Counted from the stretch's first letter, positions 47,482-56,524 are shown. The stretch is DNA of 64,000 nucleotides from Clostridia bacterium (GCA_017474045.1 JAFUHX010000020.1:1-64000); one strand, 5' to 3'. The notes: generated from the sequence alone by a model not told the origin. Translations and numbers: made by a program.

Positions 47482-48627
47482 ATGAATCTTATTAAAAACA
47501 TCAAGGCTAACACGAAGCCAAAATATTTCACAAATTACATCATTGTTGCTGTTATGCTTGCCGTAACACTCACAATGAAAATGACGGGAAATCTTGCCCG
47601 TTCAAATGCAACTCTTCTTGCTCAGATTTCTTACAGCATTATTCTTGCTGTTTCGCTCAACCTTGTTGTTGGCTTCCTCGGCGAGCTTTCTCTCGGTCAT
47701 GCCGGCTTCATGTGTGTTGGTGCATATTTAGGCTGCTTTGTGGCAAACATGCTTCATGAATTTATTTCATCACCCCTTCTTGTTCTTATTATTTCCATGG
47801 TTGTTGGTGGTGTTGTTGCTGCAGTCTTCGGCTTTATAATCGGTCTTCCTGCTCTTCGTCTGAAGGGAGACTATCTTGCAATTGTAACTCTTGCGTTCGG
47901 TGAAATTGTCAGAACCATTTTCAAAAACTTAAAGGCTTTTGGCGGTGCTTTGGGTCTTGACTCAACAAGATATAAAGGAAACCTCTTTGTTGTTGGCTTT
48001 GTTGTTGTTCTGGTAACTCTCTTTATTATTCAGAACATTGTCAGAAGTAAACACGGAAGAGCCATTACTGCTATTCGTGACAACGAAATTGCCGCAAGAG
48101 CAATGGGAATCAACGTTACCTACTATAAGCTTTTCGTTTTTGTTGTTGCCGCGTTCTTTGCAGGTGTTGCCGGCGTAATTTACGGACACTTTGCAACTCC
48201 CGTTCTTTATTCGTTCTTCTCTTATAACTATTCAATCGAAATTCTGGTTATGGTTGTTCTTGGCGGAATGGGTAACATAACAGGCTCAATCATTGCCGCA
48301 ACAGCAATTACCTTTATAAACTTCCAGCTTCAGACAAGACTTTCAGGCGACCTTGCCGCTTTGAAGTTCTTGGTTTATGCTCTTATTCTCATTGTTGTTG
48401 TTATTTTCAACAATGCACCTGCTCTCAGCGCAGTGAGAGAAAAGTTTTCTATCAGAAGATTTCTCAAATCAAAAAGACATCCTTCAGAAGTGCATGATGA
48501 CGAAGCAGCATGGGATAGAGTTCCCACCAAAATCAGAATGGACGAGGTTCTTTCGGTTGATGTTATTGTTGATGATCCCTACACTCCCGATAAAAAAGAC
48601 CCAACAACAAAAGGAGGTAGCAACTAA
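47482..48627 (+). CDS. livM: Branched-chain amino acid ABC permease LivM
   Basis: A 381-residue permease, partner of LivH, with eight or nine helices. Family segments include ILAVSLNLVVGFLGELSLGHAGFM (in parts) near 52-75, GLPALRLKGDYLAIVTLAFGEIVR (in parts) near 116-140, and the coupling loop AIRDNEIAARAMGINV near 197-212, then VVLGGMGNITGSIIAA near 266-281. The cytoplasmic tail (about 325-381, charged, with KRHPSEVHDDEAAWDRVPTK in part) is longer than usual for LivM. Its stop TAA overlaps the ATG of livG. Confidence 0.92.
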   Translation: MNLIKNIKANTKPKYFTNYIIVAVMLAVTLTMKMTGNLARSNATLLAQISYSIILAVSLNLVVGFLGELSLGHAGFMCVGAYLGCFVANMLHEFISSPLLVLIISMVVGGVVAAVFGFIIGLPALRLKGDYLAIVTLAFGEIVRTIFKNLKAFGGALGLDSTRYKGNLFVVGFVVVLVTLFIIQNIVRSKHGRAITAIRDNEIAARAMGINVTYYKLFVFVVAAFFAGVAGVIYGHFATPVLYSFFSYNYSIEILVMVVLGGMGNITGSIIAATAITFINFQLQTRLSGDLAALKFLVYALILIVVVIFNNAPALSAVREKFSIRRFLKSKRHPSEVHDDEAAWDRVPTKIRMDEVLSVDVIVDDPYTPDKKDPTTKGGSN

Positions 48628-49397
48628 TGGCAGAAATCGTTCTTGAAACCAAAGATTTAGGAATTTCCTTTGGTGGTCTGAAGGCTGTTCAGAATGTGAA
48701 CCTGAAGATTGAAAAAAATCAGCTTTATGGTTTAATTGGTCCCAACGGAGCCGGAAAAACAACAGTTTTCAATATGTTAACCGGAGTTTATAAGCCCACA
48801 ACAGGAACCTTTTATCTCTGCGGCGAAGAGCTGAAGGGAAAAAGCCAGGAAGCAATCAACCACAAGGGTATTGCCCGAACCTTCCAGAACATCAGACTTT
48901 TCAACAACATGAGCGTTATCAGAAATGTTCTTGTTGGTCTTCATAATCAGCCTGAATTCAAGTGCAGTCCCGTAACAAGCATGCTGAAGCTTCCTAAGCA
49001 TTATGACACCGAAGTCCGTATGCGCGAAAGGGCAAAAGAAATTCTTAAGATTTTTGACCTTTATGAAGAAAGAAACAACCTTGCCTGCAATCTTCCCTAC
49101 GGTAAGCAGAGAAAGCTGGAAATTGCGAGAGCACTTGCAACAAATCCGAAGCTTCTTCTTTTAGATGAGCCCGCCGCAGGTATGAACCCCAACGAAACCG
49201 AAGAACTTATGAAAACAGTCAGATTTATCAGAGATGAGTTTGACATCACCGTTCTTCTTATTGAGCATGACCTTAAGTTCGTTTCAGGTCTTTGCGACGA
49301 GGTAACGGTTCTTAACTTCGGAACTGCTCTTTATCAGGGCAAGGTTAACGACGCTCTTAATGACCCCGAGGTTGTTAAGGCATATATCGGAGGTTAA
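48627..49397 (+). CDS. livG: Branched-chain amino acid ABC ATPase LivG
   Basis: A 256-residue ATPase. Walker A GPNGAGKTTVF near 38-48, the LivG-type Q-loop region ARTFQNIRLFNNMSVIRNVL (in parts) near 84-105, a signature that reads NLPYGKQRKLEIARAL (Tyr-Gly in place of the usual Ser-Gly-Gly, as in LivG), Walker B LLLLDEPAAGMNPNET near 175-190 and the H-loop LLIEHDLKFV. It overlaps livM and lies 5 nt before livF. Confidence 0.94.
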   Translation: MAEIVLETKDLGISFGGLKAVQNVNLKIEKNQLYGLIGPNGAGKTTVFNMLTGVYKPTTGTFYLCGEELKGKSQEAINHKGIARTFQNIRLFNNMSVIRNVLVGLHNQPEFKCSPVTSMLKLPKHYDTEVRMRERAKEILKIFDLYEERNNLACNLPYGKQRKLEIARALATNPKLLLLDEPAAGMNPNETEELMKTVRFIRDEFDITVLLIEHDLKFVSGLCDEVTVLNFGTALYQGKVNDALNDPEVVKAYIGG

Positions 49398-49402
49398 GGC
49401 TT

Positions 49403-50113
49403 ATGGCAATGTTAGAAGTAAAAGATTTAGAAGTTTATTATGGTGTTATTCAAGCCATTAAAGGAATAAGCTTTGAGGTTAACGAAGGCGAAATTGTTAC
49501 TCTTATCGGTGCAAACGGCGCCGGAAAAACCACCACAATGCAAAGCATTATGGGCCTCATTCCCGCGAAAAGCGGCTCAATTACTTATGAGGGAAAAAGC
49601 ATTAACAAGGTTCCTACCCATAAAATTGTCCAAATGGGAATGACTCAGGTTCCTGAAGGAAGAAGAGTTTTCCAGGAGCTTTCAGTTTATGATAATCTTG
49701 TTATGGGAGCATACACAAGAAAAGATCAGAAAGAAGTTAAAAACAGCATTGAAGAAATTTATGCTCGTTTTCCTCGTCTTAAAGAAAGAAGAAACCAGAT
49801 TGCAGGAACTCTTTCCGGCGGTGAACAGCAAATGCTTGCCATGGGAAGAGCAATAATGAGCAAGCCAAAGCTTCTCATGCTTGATGAGCCCTCAATGGGT
49901 CTTTCACCTCTTCTTGTTGACGAAGTTTTTGAAATAATTAAAGATTTCCACAAGAGCGGAACAACAATTCTTCTTGTTGAACAAAACGCAGGAAAGTCAC
50001 TTGCAATTTCCGACAGAGCTTATGTTCTTGAAAACGGAAAAATCGCTCTTTCGGGAACAGGAAAAGAGCTTCTTGAAAGCGAAGAAATTAAAAAGGCATA
50101 CCTTGGCGGCTAA
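49403..50113 (+). CDS. livF: Branched-chain amino acid ABC ATPase LivF
   Basis: A 236-residue ATPase, partner of LivG. Walker A GANGAGKTTTMQ near 35-46, signature LSGGEQQMLAMGRAI near 134-148, Walker B LLMLDEPSMGLSPLLVDEV near 155-173 and the H-loop-region LLVEQNAGKSLAISDRAYVLE, in which Gln-Asn replaces His as usual for LivF. It is the last gene of the liv operon; a terminator follows at 50185. Confidence 0.94.
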   Translation: MAMLEVKDLEVYYGVIQAIKGISFEVNEGEIVTLIGANGAGKTTTMQSIMGLIPAKSGSITYEGKSINKVPTHKIVQMGMTQVPEGRRVFQELSVYDNLVMGAYTRKDQKEVKNSIEEIYARFPRLKERRNQIAGTLSGGEQQMLAMGRAIMSKPKLLMLDEPSMGLSPLLVDEVFEIIKDFHKSGTTILLVEQNAGKSLAISDRAYVLENGKIALSGTGKELLESEEIKKAYLGG

Positions 50114-50184
50114 GTAGATGAGACTAATCCTCAGTCGCTGATTCAAGGATTTGTTTTGTGTAAAATTTTTCATTCAGTTTAATA

Positions 50185-50226
50185 AAACTACAGAGATAAG
50201 GTGGAACTCGTCTCTGTAGTTTTTTA
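50185..50226 (+). terminator. Terminator of the liv operon
   Basis: AAACTACAGAGA (50185-50196) pairs with TCTCTGTAGTTT (50211-50222), then more T. It lies 72 nt after livF. Confidence 0.85.
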
Positions 50227-50252
50227 TCTTTATCGATCAGAAGCTGAAAAAA

Positions 50253-50278
50253 GCGGGGAAGAGAAAGCTCAACCCCGC
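50253..50278 (-). terminator. Terminator of the SPFH gene
   Basis: GCGGGG (50253-50258) pairs with CCCCGC (50273-50278). On the minus strand it is followed by a T run complementary to 50246-50252. Confidence 0.65.
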
Positions 50279-50321
50279 AAAAGAGATATTAAACTAAGGA
50301 AGAAACACCGGAAGAGGAGCT

Positions 50322-51185
50322 TTATTCGGCTTCCTCACCTCTTATGTCAATAATAGGATCACCGCCTGTTGCAAGAGGAAGCTCACCGTTCCATTTTTGA
50401 ATTTTTTCATATTCAATAAGGTCATCTGAAAGTGACTTCGTAATCACACGGTTAGCTTCGGCCTGAGCCTGAGCTTTTTTCTTTGTTGCTTCAGCTTCAG
50501 CTTCGGCTTCAATGATTTTCTTTTTAGCCTGAGCTTCGGCAACAACAATTTCCTGTTCCTGCTCGGTTTTTGTTTTAATAAGGTTCTGTTCAGCAACCTG
50601 CTTTGCCTCAATAGCGGCGTTAAATTCAGCAGAGAAATCAAAATTAACAATGTTGAATTTTTCAATAACAACACCATATTCGTTAACCTTGCTTTCAAGC
50701 GCTTCTTTAATTTCGTCGCCAACCTGGTTACGCTTTGTAATAAGCTGTTCGGCTGTGTATTTTGCTGTAATAGCCTTAACGCTTTCCTTAACGGCAGGAA
50801 GAAGAATAACATTTTCATAGTTTGAGCCTATGTTTTTATAAATGGTTACGCTTGATTCATAACCAACACGATAGTTAACAGCAATACTGCTGCTTACAGT
50901 TTGAAGGTCTTTTGAAACAGCGTTAGCTTCAATTTCAATAACCTGAATTTTGTTATTGATAATTTTAACGCTCTGAACAAAAGGAATTTTGAAATTAAGA
51001 CCTTCACTCATAATGTTGCTGTTGACCTTACCTAAGGTAAGAACAACACCTGTGTTACCTGCAGGAACAATTGTTACCGCAGAAGCCGCAATAAAAACTA
51101 TAAGAGCAACAATGAGAATGGGAAAAATCAATTTCTTCGGGAACTTGAACTGCTTAACGTCTGTGAACTTAAAACTACTTTTCAT
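50322..51185 (-). CDS. SPFH/Band 7 (prohibitin-like) membrane protein
   Basis: A 287-residue membrane-tethered scaffold-like protein. One membrane helix (about 17-36, LIFPILIVALIVFIAASAVT) is followed by the SPFH domain (VPAGNTGVVLTLGKVNSN, GLNFKIPFVQSV, VSSSIAVNYRVGYES) and a long helical region rich in Ala, Glu and Lys (about 190-265) that mediates oligomers. It resembles prohibitin/HflK-type proteins that organise membrane domains or proteases; no protease gene is next to it. The ATG at 51185 has GAAGGAG upstream; the frame to 51284 adds an improbable N-terminus. Regulation unknown. Confidence 0.85.
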   Translation of the reverse strand: MKSSFKFTDVKQFKFPKKLIFPILIVALIVFIAASAVTIVPAGNTGVVLTLGKVNSNIMSEGLNFKIPFVQSVKIINNKIQVIEIEANAVSKDLQTVSSSIAVNYRVGYESSVTIYKNIGSNYENVILLPAVKESVKAITAKYTAEQLITKRNQVGDEIKEALESKVNEYGVVIEKFNIVNFDFSAEFNAAIEAKQVAEQNLIKTKTEQEQEIVVAEAQAKKKIIEAEAEAEATKKKAQAQAEANRVITKSLSDDLIEYEKIQKWNGELPLATGGDPIIDIRGEEAE

Positions 51186-51563
51186 AAAAATCTCCTTCAA
51201 ACGCAGAAAGCCGGGCGTTTGTGTTAAAATAAAATTTTTAAAGGACCTTTGTGGCTTTCTTAAATCAAATTGAAGCTTCTTCATTTGATGATTGAATTAT
51301 ACAAAAAGCGAGAATAATTTTCAAATTCTGTTTACAATCAATTTAAACCGAAAGCGAATAAAAATAAATATTTTAGATGTTTAAATGAGTTCTTTTCTTT
51401 GTTTTTCTTCATTTTTCATGTGTTTTTCTCTCTTTTTCTCGAAAAAAGTGTCATACAAAAAATATTTCTAATTTCGCAATAAAAAAGCAATAAAATAGTG
51501 TATAATATATTGATTAATGTTTTAGAAATGTGATTTATGAAAGATGAATATAGAAAGGAGAAG
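51186..51563. other. Divergent intergenic region before obg
   Basis: This 378-bp AT-rich gap separates the divergent SPFH and obg genes. A TATAAT at 51501-51506 may serve obg, but no good -35 element is seen. No ORF or RNA structure stands out. Confidence 0.4.
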
Positions 51564-51629
51564 GTGTTGAAGCAAGGCTTTCAGCATCAAAACAGAATAT
51601 GTTTATTGATAAAGCGAAAATATATATAA
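51564..51629 (+). CDS. Possible leader peptide overlapping the obg start
   Basis: A 21-codon frame opens at GTG (51564) or TTG (51567) behind a strong AAGGAGAAGG (51555-51564) and closes at TAA 51627-51629, 29 bases inside obg in another frame. It would supply the translating ribosomes for the obg ATG, which has no ribosome binding site of its own. The peptide is basic (QNRICLLIKRKYI at its end) and unlike anything I know. It could be chance. Confidence 0.3.
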   Translation: MLKQGFQHQNRICLLIKRKYI

Positions 51630-52870
51630 AAGCCGGTGACGGCGGAAACGGCGCTGTGGCTTTCCACAGAGAAAAATATATTGCTTCAGGCGGTCCCGAC
51701 GGCGGTGACGGCGGAAAGGGCGGCGACATCGTTTTTGTTGTTGATGATAATATTTCAACCCTTGCCGATTTCAAATATAAAAGAAAATATAAGGCTCCGA
51801 AAGGAAACGACGGTTCAGGCGGAAGAAGAAACGGAAAAAAGGCTGAGGACTTAATTATAAAAGTTCCTCGCGGAACGGTCATCAGAGAAGCTGAAAGCGG
51901 TGCGGTAATGAGCGATATGTCTTCAGATGAACCCTTTATTGCGGCTAAAGGCGGTAAAGGCGGCTGGGGAAACACACATTTTGCAACACCCACAAGGCAA
52001 ACTCCCCGTTTTGCAAAGCCCGGTCAGCCGGGTGAAGAGTGGGAGGTTACTCTTGAGCTGAAGCTTCTTGCCGATGTTGGTCTATTAGGCTTTCCGAATG
52101 TTGGAAAATCTAGCTTTATTTCTGTTGTAAGTCAGGCAAAGCCAATTGTTGCCGATTATCATTTCACAACCATTACTCCCGTTCTTGGCGTTGTTTCAAT
52201 GGGCGAAGGTAACTCCTTTGTTATTGCAGATATTCCCGGACTTATTGAAGGCGCAAGTGAGGGCGTTGGCTTAGGTCACGAGTTCCTTCGTCATGTTGAG
52301 CGCTGCAGAATGCTTCTTCATATTGTTGATGTTGCCGGAAGTGAAGGTCGAGATCCCATTGAAGATTTTGAAAAAATCAATCTGGAGCTTGAACGCTTTA
52401 ATCCTGAGCTTTCAAAATGTCCTCAGATAGTTGCCGCAAACAAAATTGACCTTGCAACTGATGAACAGCTTCAGACCTTCAAGGAATATATTAAAAGCAA
52501 GGGCTATGAATATTTTGAAATGTGTGCCCCGATTTCAGAGGGAACAAAAGAAGTTATTAATGCTGTGGCGGCTAAGCTTGCAACCTTACCTCCTGTAAAA
52601 CGCTATGAAAAAGAAGAAATTCCCCTTGAAATTATTATGAAAAAACAAGATACAGGCTATGAAATCGTTGAGCAAGACGGAATTTATTTTGTTGAAGCTC
52701 CCTGGCTGGTCAGAATTGTTAACAGCGTAAATCTTGATGACTATGAATCTCTTCAATATCTTCAGCGAGTTCTGATTTCCAGCGGAATAATCGACGGCCT
52801 TCGTGAGCAAGGTGTTCAGGAGGGCGACACAGTTGATATTTATGGCTTTGAATTTGATTTTGTAAACTAA
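51599..52870 (+). CDS. obg: GTPase Obg/CgtA
   Basis: A 423-residue essential GTPase linked to 50S ribosome assembly and stress responses. Three domains are present: the Gly-rich Obg fold (MFIDKAKIYIKAGDGG and GGPDGGDGGKGGDI near 1-45), the G domain with GFPNVGKSSFI (P-loop, near 165), DIPGLIEGAS (G3) and NKIDL (G4), and a C-terminal OCT domain (about 345-423). The start is fixed by the conserved MFIDKAKIY beginning, yet it has no Shine-Dalgarno in front; the nearest one is 35 nt upstream and belongs to a small overlapping frame. Mini-RNase III follows 20 nt later. Confidence 0.95.
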   Translation: MFIDKAKIYIKAGDGGNGAVAFHREKYIASGGPDGGDGGKGGDIVFVVDDNISTLADFKYKRKYKAPKGNDGSGGRRNGKKAEDLIIKVPRGTVIREAESGAVMSDMSSDEPFIAAKGGKGGWGNTHFATPTRQTPRFAKPGQPGEEWEVTLELKLLADVGLLGFPNVGKSSFISVVSQAKPIVADYHFTTITPVLGVVSMGEGNSFVIADIPGLIEGASEGVGLGHEFLRHVERCRMLLHIVDVAGSEGRDPIEDFEKINLELERFNPELSKCPQIVAANKIDLATDEQLQTFKEYIKSKGYEYFEMCAPISEGTKEVINAVAAKLATLPPVKRYEKEEIPLEIIMKKQDTGYEIVEQDGIYFVEAPWLVRIVNSVNLDDYESLQYLQRVLISSGIIDGLREQGVQEGDTVDIYGFEFDFVN

Positions 52871-52890
52871 AACCTGAAAGGCTTTTATAA

Positions 52891-53298
52891 ATGGAAAGAT
52901 TTTTAAATATGCCCTGCGACCCTTCACAGCTCAGCCCTTTAACTTTAGCTTTTATCGGCGACACGGTTTATGACCTTTTTATTCGCGAAAAACTGGTTTG
53001 TCAGGCAAACAGACCTGTTAAAAAGCTTCATAATCTTGCTGCCTCAAGAGTTAACGCGGCTTCTCAGGCAAAAAGCGCAAAAAAGCTTATGGAAGTTTTA
53101 ACTGAAGAAGAGCTTTCTGTTTTAAAAAAAGGAAGAAACGCCCATACTAATCACAAAGCTAAAAACATGAGCGAAAGTGATTACCACATGGCAACGGGAT
53201 TTGAAACTCTTTTTGGTTGGCTATATCTCGGCGGAAATATTGAACGCCTGAGAGAGCTTTTTGAGCTGATTGAAAAAGAGGCTGAGAAAGAAGAGTGA
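52891..53298 (+). CDS. mrnC: Mini-ribonuclease III
   Basis: A 135-residue RNase III-like nuclease without the double-strand RNA-binding domain, known in Bacillus to mature 23S rRNA. The catalytic segment LAFIGDTVYDLFIREKL near 18-34 carries the metal-binding Asp/Glu, KGRNAHTNHKAKN near 90-102 is the RNA-contact stretch, and ATGFETLFGWLYLGG near 107-121 supplies the last acidic residue. It follows obg in one unit, a common order near ribosome-related genes. CTGAAAGG precedes the ATG. Confidence 0.9.
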   Translation: MERFLNMPCDPSQLSPLTLAFIGDTVYDLFIREKLVCQANRPVKKLHNLAASRVNAASQAKSAKKLMEVLTEEELSVLKKGRNAHTNHKAKNMSESDYHMATGFETLFGWLYLGGNIERLRELFELIEKEAEKEE

Positions 53299-53340
53299 CC
53301 CTTTCGCTTCTGAGAGGTGTTATAACTGAAGCGAATCTAT

Positions 53341-54174
53341 TTGTTTAAAGACATTGTCAATGTTATTTTCGGTTCTTTTTTGTTCAGCGTCAGCATTAAT
53401 GTTTTCAGCGTTCCCAACGGCTTTGTTCAAGGTGGACTGACGGGGATTTCAATAATGCTTAATTTCCTTTTTCCTTTTCTTCCCGTGGGAACAGCGATTT
53501 TTCTGATGAATATTCCCCTTCTTGTAATTTCCTTTTTTCAGCTGGGAAAGGCTGTTGTTTTAAAAACAGCGGCAACAATAGCGGTTTCAACGGCTTTTAT
53601 TGATTTCTTTTCGTTGTTTCTTCCTGAATATAAAGGCGACAGCTTCCTTGCCTGCGTTTTCTGCGGAATTACTGCCGGAGCCGGATTAGGCTTGATTTTG
53701 CTTTCAGGGGCTACTACCGGAGGAACAGAAATAACAGCCTTGCTTATCAGAAAAAGAGCACCGTTTGTTTCTGTGGGAAGACTTATGCTGATAATAGATC
53801 TTGCGGTTATTTTGTCTTCATTTTTTATCTATCGGAAAATAGAAGCGCTAATGTATGCCGCTGTGGCAGTTTATATTTCAACAAGAGTAATTGACCTGAT
53901 TGTTTCAGGCGGCGTTCATAATAAAATGCTTCTGATTATAACAAACAAACCAAAAGAAATTTCTCAGGCAATTTTTTCTCAGATTAACCGAGGAGTGACT
54001 GTTCTTTCAGCAAAAGGTGGCTACACAGATGAAAACAAAAACCTTGTTTTGTGTGTTGCCAGAGCTTCAGAGGTTTCAAGAATAAACAGAGTTTTAACTA
54101 AAACAGATGAAAACAGCTTTACCGTAACTGCAGACATAGGCGAAGTTTTCGGAAGAGGCTTCAGATTAGATTGA
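53341..54174 (+). CDS. YitT-family membrane protein (with DUF2179)
   Basis: A protein of about 277 residues with five or six membrane helices (first about 8-30, DIVNVIFGSFLFSVSINVF), the family loop VPNGFVQGGLTGISIM near 24-39, SGATTGGTEI near 121-130, and the C-terminal soluble DUF2179 domain from about 200 (LLIITNKPKEISQAIF, TVLSAKGGYTDENK). Function unknown. The TTG at 53341 has no ribosome binding site; an in-frame CTG at 53326 lies 8 nt after GAGAGGTG (53312-53319) and would add LKRIY, a likelier start. It lies 42 nt after mini-RNase III. Confidence 0.85.
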   Translation: MFKDIVNVIFGSFLFSVSINVFSVPNGFVQGGLTGISIMLNFLFPFLPVGTAIFLMNIPLLVISFFQLGKAVVLKTAATIAVSTAFIDFFSLFLPEYKGDSFLACVFCGITAGAGLGLILLSGATTGGTEITALLIRKRAPFVSVGRLMLIIDLAVILSSFFIYRKIEALMYAAVAVYISTRVIDLIVSGGVHNKMLLIITNKPKEISQAIFSQINRGVTVLSAKGGYTDENKNLVLCVARASEVSRINRVLTKTDENSFTVTADIGEVFGRGFRLD

Positions 54175-54315
54175 CGGTTAAAAGTTCAACTCGTCTGAAA
54201 AAATACACAAAATGAAGGAAATCTTTTTGATTTACGACTATTTTAAAGAAGTACTGACGATAATCGGCTGATGCAACGACTCAGATTATATTCGTCAACC
54301 TAAGGAGAGATTTTT

Positions 54316-55284
54316 ATGAATTTTACAACAAACATCAACGGAACATCAGACGGCTATTGCTTAATAAAAAGTCTTGATAAAAAGCTCAACGTTAAAGGTG
54401 TTCCCTATCTCGACATGGTTCTTTGCGACAAAACGGGAGAAATAAACGCAAAAATATGGGACTACAAAAAAGAAATTCACGGAGAATACTGTGTTGGTGA
54501 CCTTGTTAAAATCAGGGGAAACATTTCTCAATATAACGGAGCTGACCAGCTTCGTATTGACAAAATCCGCCACGTTACAGAGGGTGACGGCGTTAATATG
54601 AGCGACTTTGTTCCTTCAGCGGAATACAGCGGAGAAATGATGCTGGCTCAAATTTATAAAATAATTGATTCAATGGCTGACGAAGAAATAAAGAAGCTTA
54701 CATATTCCCTCATTAAAGAGAGCGAAGAAAAAATGCTTTTCTGGCCGGCGGCTTTTAAGCTTCATCACGCTATGAGGGGCGGACTTTTATATCATACTCT
54801 TTCAATAATCAAGCTGGCAAAATCGGTTTGTGAAATTTATCCTTCTGTTGACCGCGACCTTCTTTTCTGCGGAATTATTCTCCATGATATTTGCAAAATT
54901 GATGAATTTGAACTCAGCAGTGCGGGAATGGTAACAAAATATTCTGTTAAAGGCGAGCTTCTTGGTCATCTTGTTATGGGCGCAATGAAGGTTTCTCAGA
55001 AAGCAAGGGAGCTTGGAATCAGCGAAGAAAAGGCAACCCTTGTTGAACACATGATAATTTCTCATCATGGAGACCCCGAATTCGGTGCTGCAGTCAGACC
55101 AATGTTTCTTGAAGCAGAAATTCTCAGTCGCCTCGACACTTTAGATGCTGTTATTTTTGAAATCGAAGAGGCTTCAGGTTCTGTTGCAAGCGGCGAATTT
55201 TCGCCTCGCCAATGGGCGCTTGACAACAGAAAACTCTATAATCACGGAAGAAAAGAGCTTTCAACGAAGGCAAAATTAGATTGA
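54316..55284 (+). CDS. yhaM: 3'-5' exoribonuclease YhaM-like (OB fold plus HD domain)
   Basis: A 322-residue nuclease. The N-terminal OB fold (about 10-95, GVPYLDMVLCDKTGEINAKIW in part, VGDLVKIRGNISQYNG) binds nucleic acid, and an HD domain follows: KLHHAMRGGLLYHTLSI near 155-171, GIILHDICKIDEF near 192-204 with the HD pair, EHMIISHHGDPEFGAA near 241-256 and SRLDTLDAVIFE near 272-283. These match YhaM, which degrades RNA and DNA from the 3' end. AAGGAGAG lies 7 nt before the ATG. The 140-bp gap before it has no other gene. Confidence 0.88.
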   Translation: MNFTTNINGTSDGYCLIKSLDKKLNVKGVPYLDMVLCDKTGEINAKIWDYKKEIHGEYCVGDLVKIRGNISQYNGADQLRIDKIRHVTEGDGVNMSDFVPSAEYSGEMMLAQIYKIIDSMADEEIKKLTYSLIKESEEKMLFWPAAFKLHHAMRGGLLYHTLSIIKLAKSVCEIYPSVDRDLLFCGIILHDICKIDEFELSSAGMVTKYSVKGELLGHLVMGAMKVSQKARELGISEEKATLVEHMIISHHGDPEFGAAVRPMFLEAEILSRLDTLDAVIFEIEEASGSVASGEFSPRQWALDNRKLYNHGRKELSTKAKLD

Positions 55285-55319
55285 TTAAAAGGAAAAACAA
55301 AGAAATTAGTCAAATAGTG

Positions 55320-55348
55320 TTGCTTTTTTAAGAAAAAAATGCGATAAT
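55320..55348 (+). promoter_or_regulatory. Promoter of rsmD-coaD
   Basis: TTGCTT (55320-55325), 17-bp spacer, GATAAT (55343-55348), about 70 bp before rsmD. Confidence 0.5.
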
Positions 55349-55420
55349 ATAAAAATGATAATGCGGTGATTTTTGCCGCTTAGAATCTTCCGAAAAAGTA
55401 AAACTGAGAGGAGGATTGAA

Positions 55421-55975
55421 ATGAGAGTTATTACCGGAACGGCAAGAGGGCGAAAGCTTGTTACTCTTGAGGGTGACGATGTCAGACCAACCACCGACAA
55501 GGTTAAAGAATCTCTTTTCAATATTATTCAGTTTGATGTTGAAGGGGCGTTGTTTCTTGATCTTTTTGCCGGATGCGGACAGATAGGCATTGAGGCAATT
55601 TCAAGAGGAGCAAGACAGGCTGTTTTTGTTGATAAATCAAAAAAGAGTATTGAAATTATCAAACAGAATCTTAAAACAACCGGTTTTGAAAAAAAGGCTG
55701 CTGTTTTAAACTGCGACAGTCTGGCTTTCCTTTTAAGAAGAAGCGAGAAATATGACATTGCGTTTCTTGACCCGCCTTACGCCAAGGGTATTTTGCAAAA
55801 TGCACTTGAAGGCGTTGCTTCGGTTATGAACGAAAACGGAATTATTATTTGCGAATGTTCTTTAGGCGAAGAGCTTCCGGAACAGGTTGGCGACTTTGTT
55901 GTTTTTAAAGAATATAAATACGGAAAAACCTTGTTGGTTTCATATAAAATTCCTGAGAAACAGGAGGATGATTGA
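55421..55975 (+). CDS. rsmD: 16S rRNA (guanine966-N2)-methyltransferase RsmD
   Basis: A 184-residue methyltransferase for G966 of 16S rRNA. It begins with the typical MRVITGTARGRKL, then TTDKVKESLFNII near 27-39, the AdoMet loop LDLFAGCGQIGIEAISRGA (in parts) near 46-64 and the catalytic motif FLDPPYAKG near 116-124. The ATG at 55421 lies behind GAGAGGAGG; upstream codons in the frame to 55373 are not conserved. The next gene, coaD, starts 3 nt after the stop, the usual rsmD-coaD pair. Confidence 0.92.
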   Translation: MRVITGTARGRKLVTLEGDDVRPTTDKVKESLFNIIQFDVEGALFLDLFAGCGQIGIEAISRGARQAVFVDKSKKSIEIIKQNLKTTGFEKKAAVLNCDSLAFLLRRSEKYDIAFLDPPYAKGILQNALEGVASVMNENGIIICECSLGEELPEQVGDFVVFKEYKYGKTLLVSYKIPEKQEDD

Positions 55976-55978
55976 CCA

Positions 55979-56488
55979 ATGGAAAAAATTGCAATTTATC
56001 CCGGCAGTTTCGACCCCATAACAATCGGACATCTTGATATTATCAAAAGAAGCGCCAAGCTTTTTGATAAGGTGATAATCGTTGTAATGTCTAACTACAG
56101 AAAGGTTAATTCAACCACCTTTTCTGTTGAAGAAAGAACAGAGTTAATTAAGCGTTGCACAGCAGACATTCCCAATGTTGAGGTTGATTCATATATGGGT
56201 CTTCTGGCTGAATATGCCAAAAAGAAAAATGCTGCTGCAATCGTTAAGGGACTCAGGGCTGTTTCAGATTTTGAAGATGAATTTCAACAGGCCTTAACCA
56301 ATAAAAAGCTTAACAGTGAACTGGAAACGGTTTTCATGGCGGCAAACGCTGAACACATGTTTTTAAGCTCAAGCATGATTAAGCAGGTTTGTCAGTTGGG
56401 CGGAGATGTTTCTCCCTTTATTCCCGCTGAGATCAGCGTTGATATAATAAAGAAACTTCAAAGCATCGGTTCATCAAAAGATGACTGA
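55979..56488 (+). CDS. coaD: Phosphopantetheine adenylyltransferase CoaD
   Basis: A 169-residue enzyme that adenylates phosphopantetheine in coenzyme A synthesis. Nucleotidyltransferase motifs are present: YPGSFDPITIGH near 7-18 with the GH of the T/HxGH signature, KGLRAVSDFEDEFQQALTNKKL (in parts) near 88-109, ETVFMAANAEHMFLSSSMIK near 115-134, where SSSMIK takes the place of the usual ISSTxIR. Length equals the family norm. AGGAGG lies 9 nt before the ATG, inside rsmD. Confidence 0.94.
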   Translation: MEKIAIYPGSFDPITIGHLDIIKRSAKLFDKVIIVVMSNYRKVNSTTFSVEERTELIKRCTADIPNVEVDSYMGLLAEYAKKKNAAAIVKGLRAVSDFEDEFQQALTNKKLNSELETVFMAANAEHMFLSSSMIKQVCQLGGDVSPFIPAEISVDIIKKLQSIGSSKDD

Positions 56489-56524
56489 GCTTTCTGAAAA
56501 TAAAAAAAGAAAGGAAAAAAGAAA

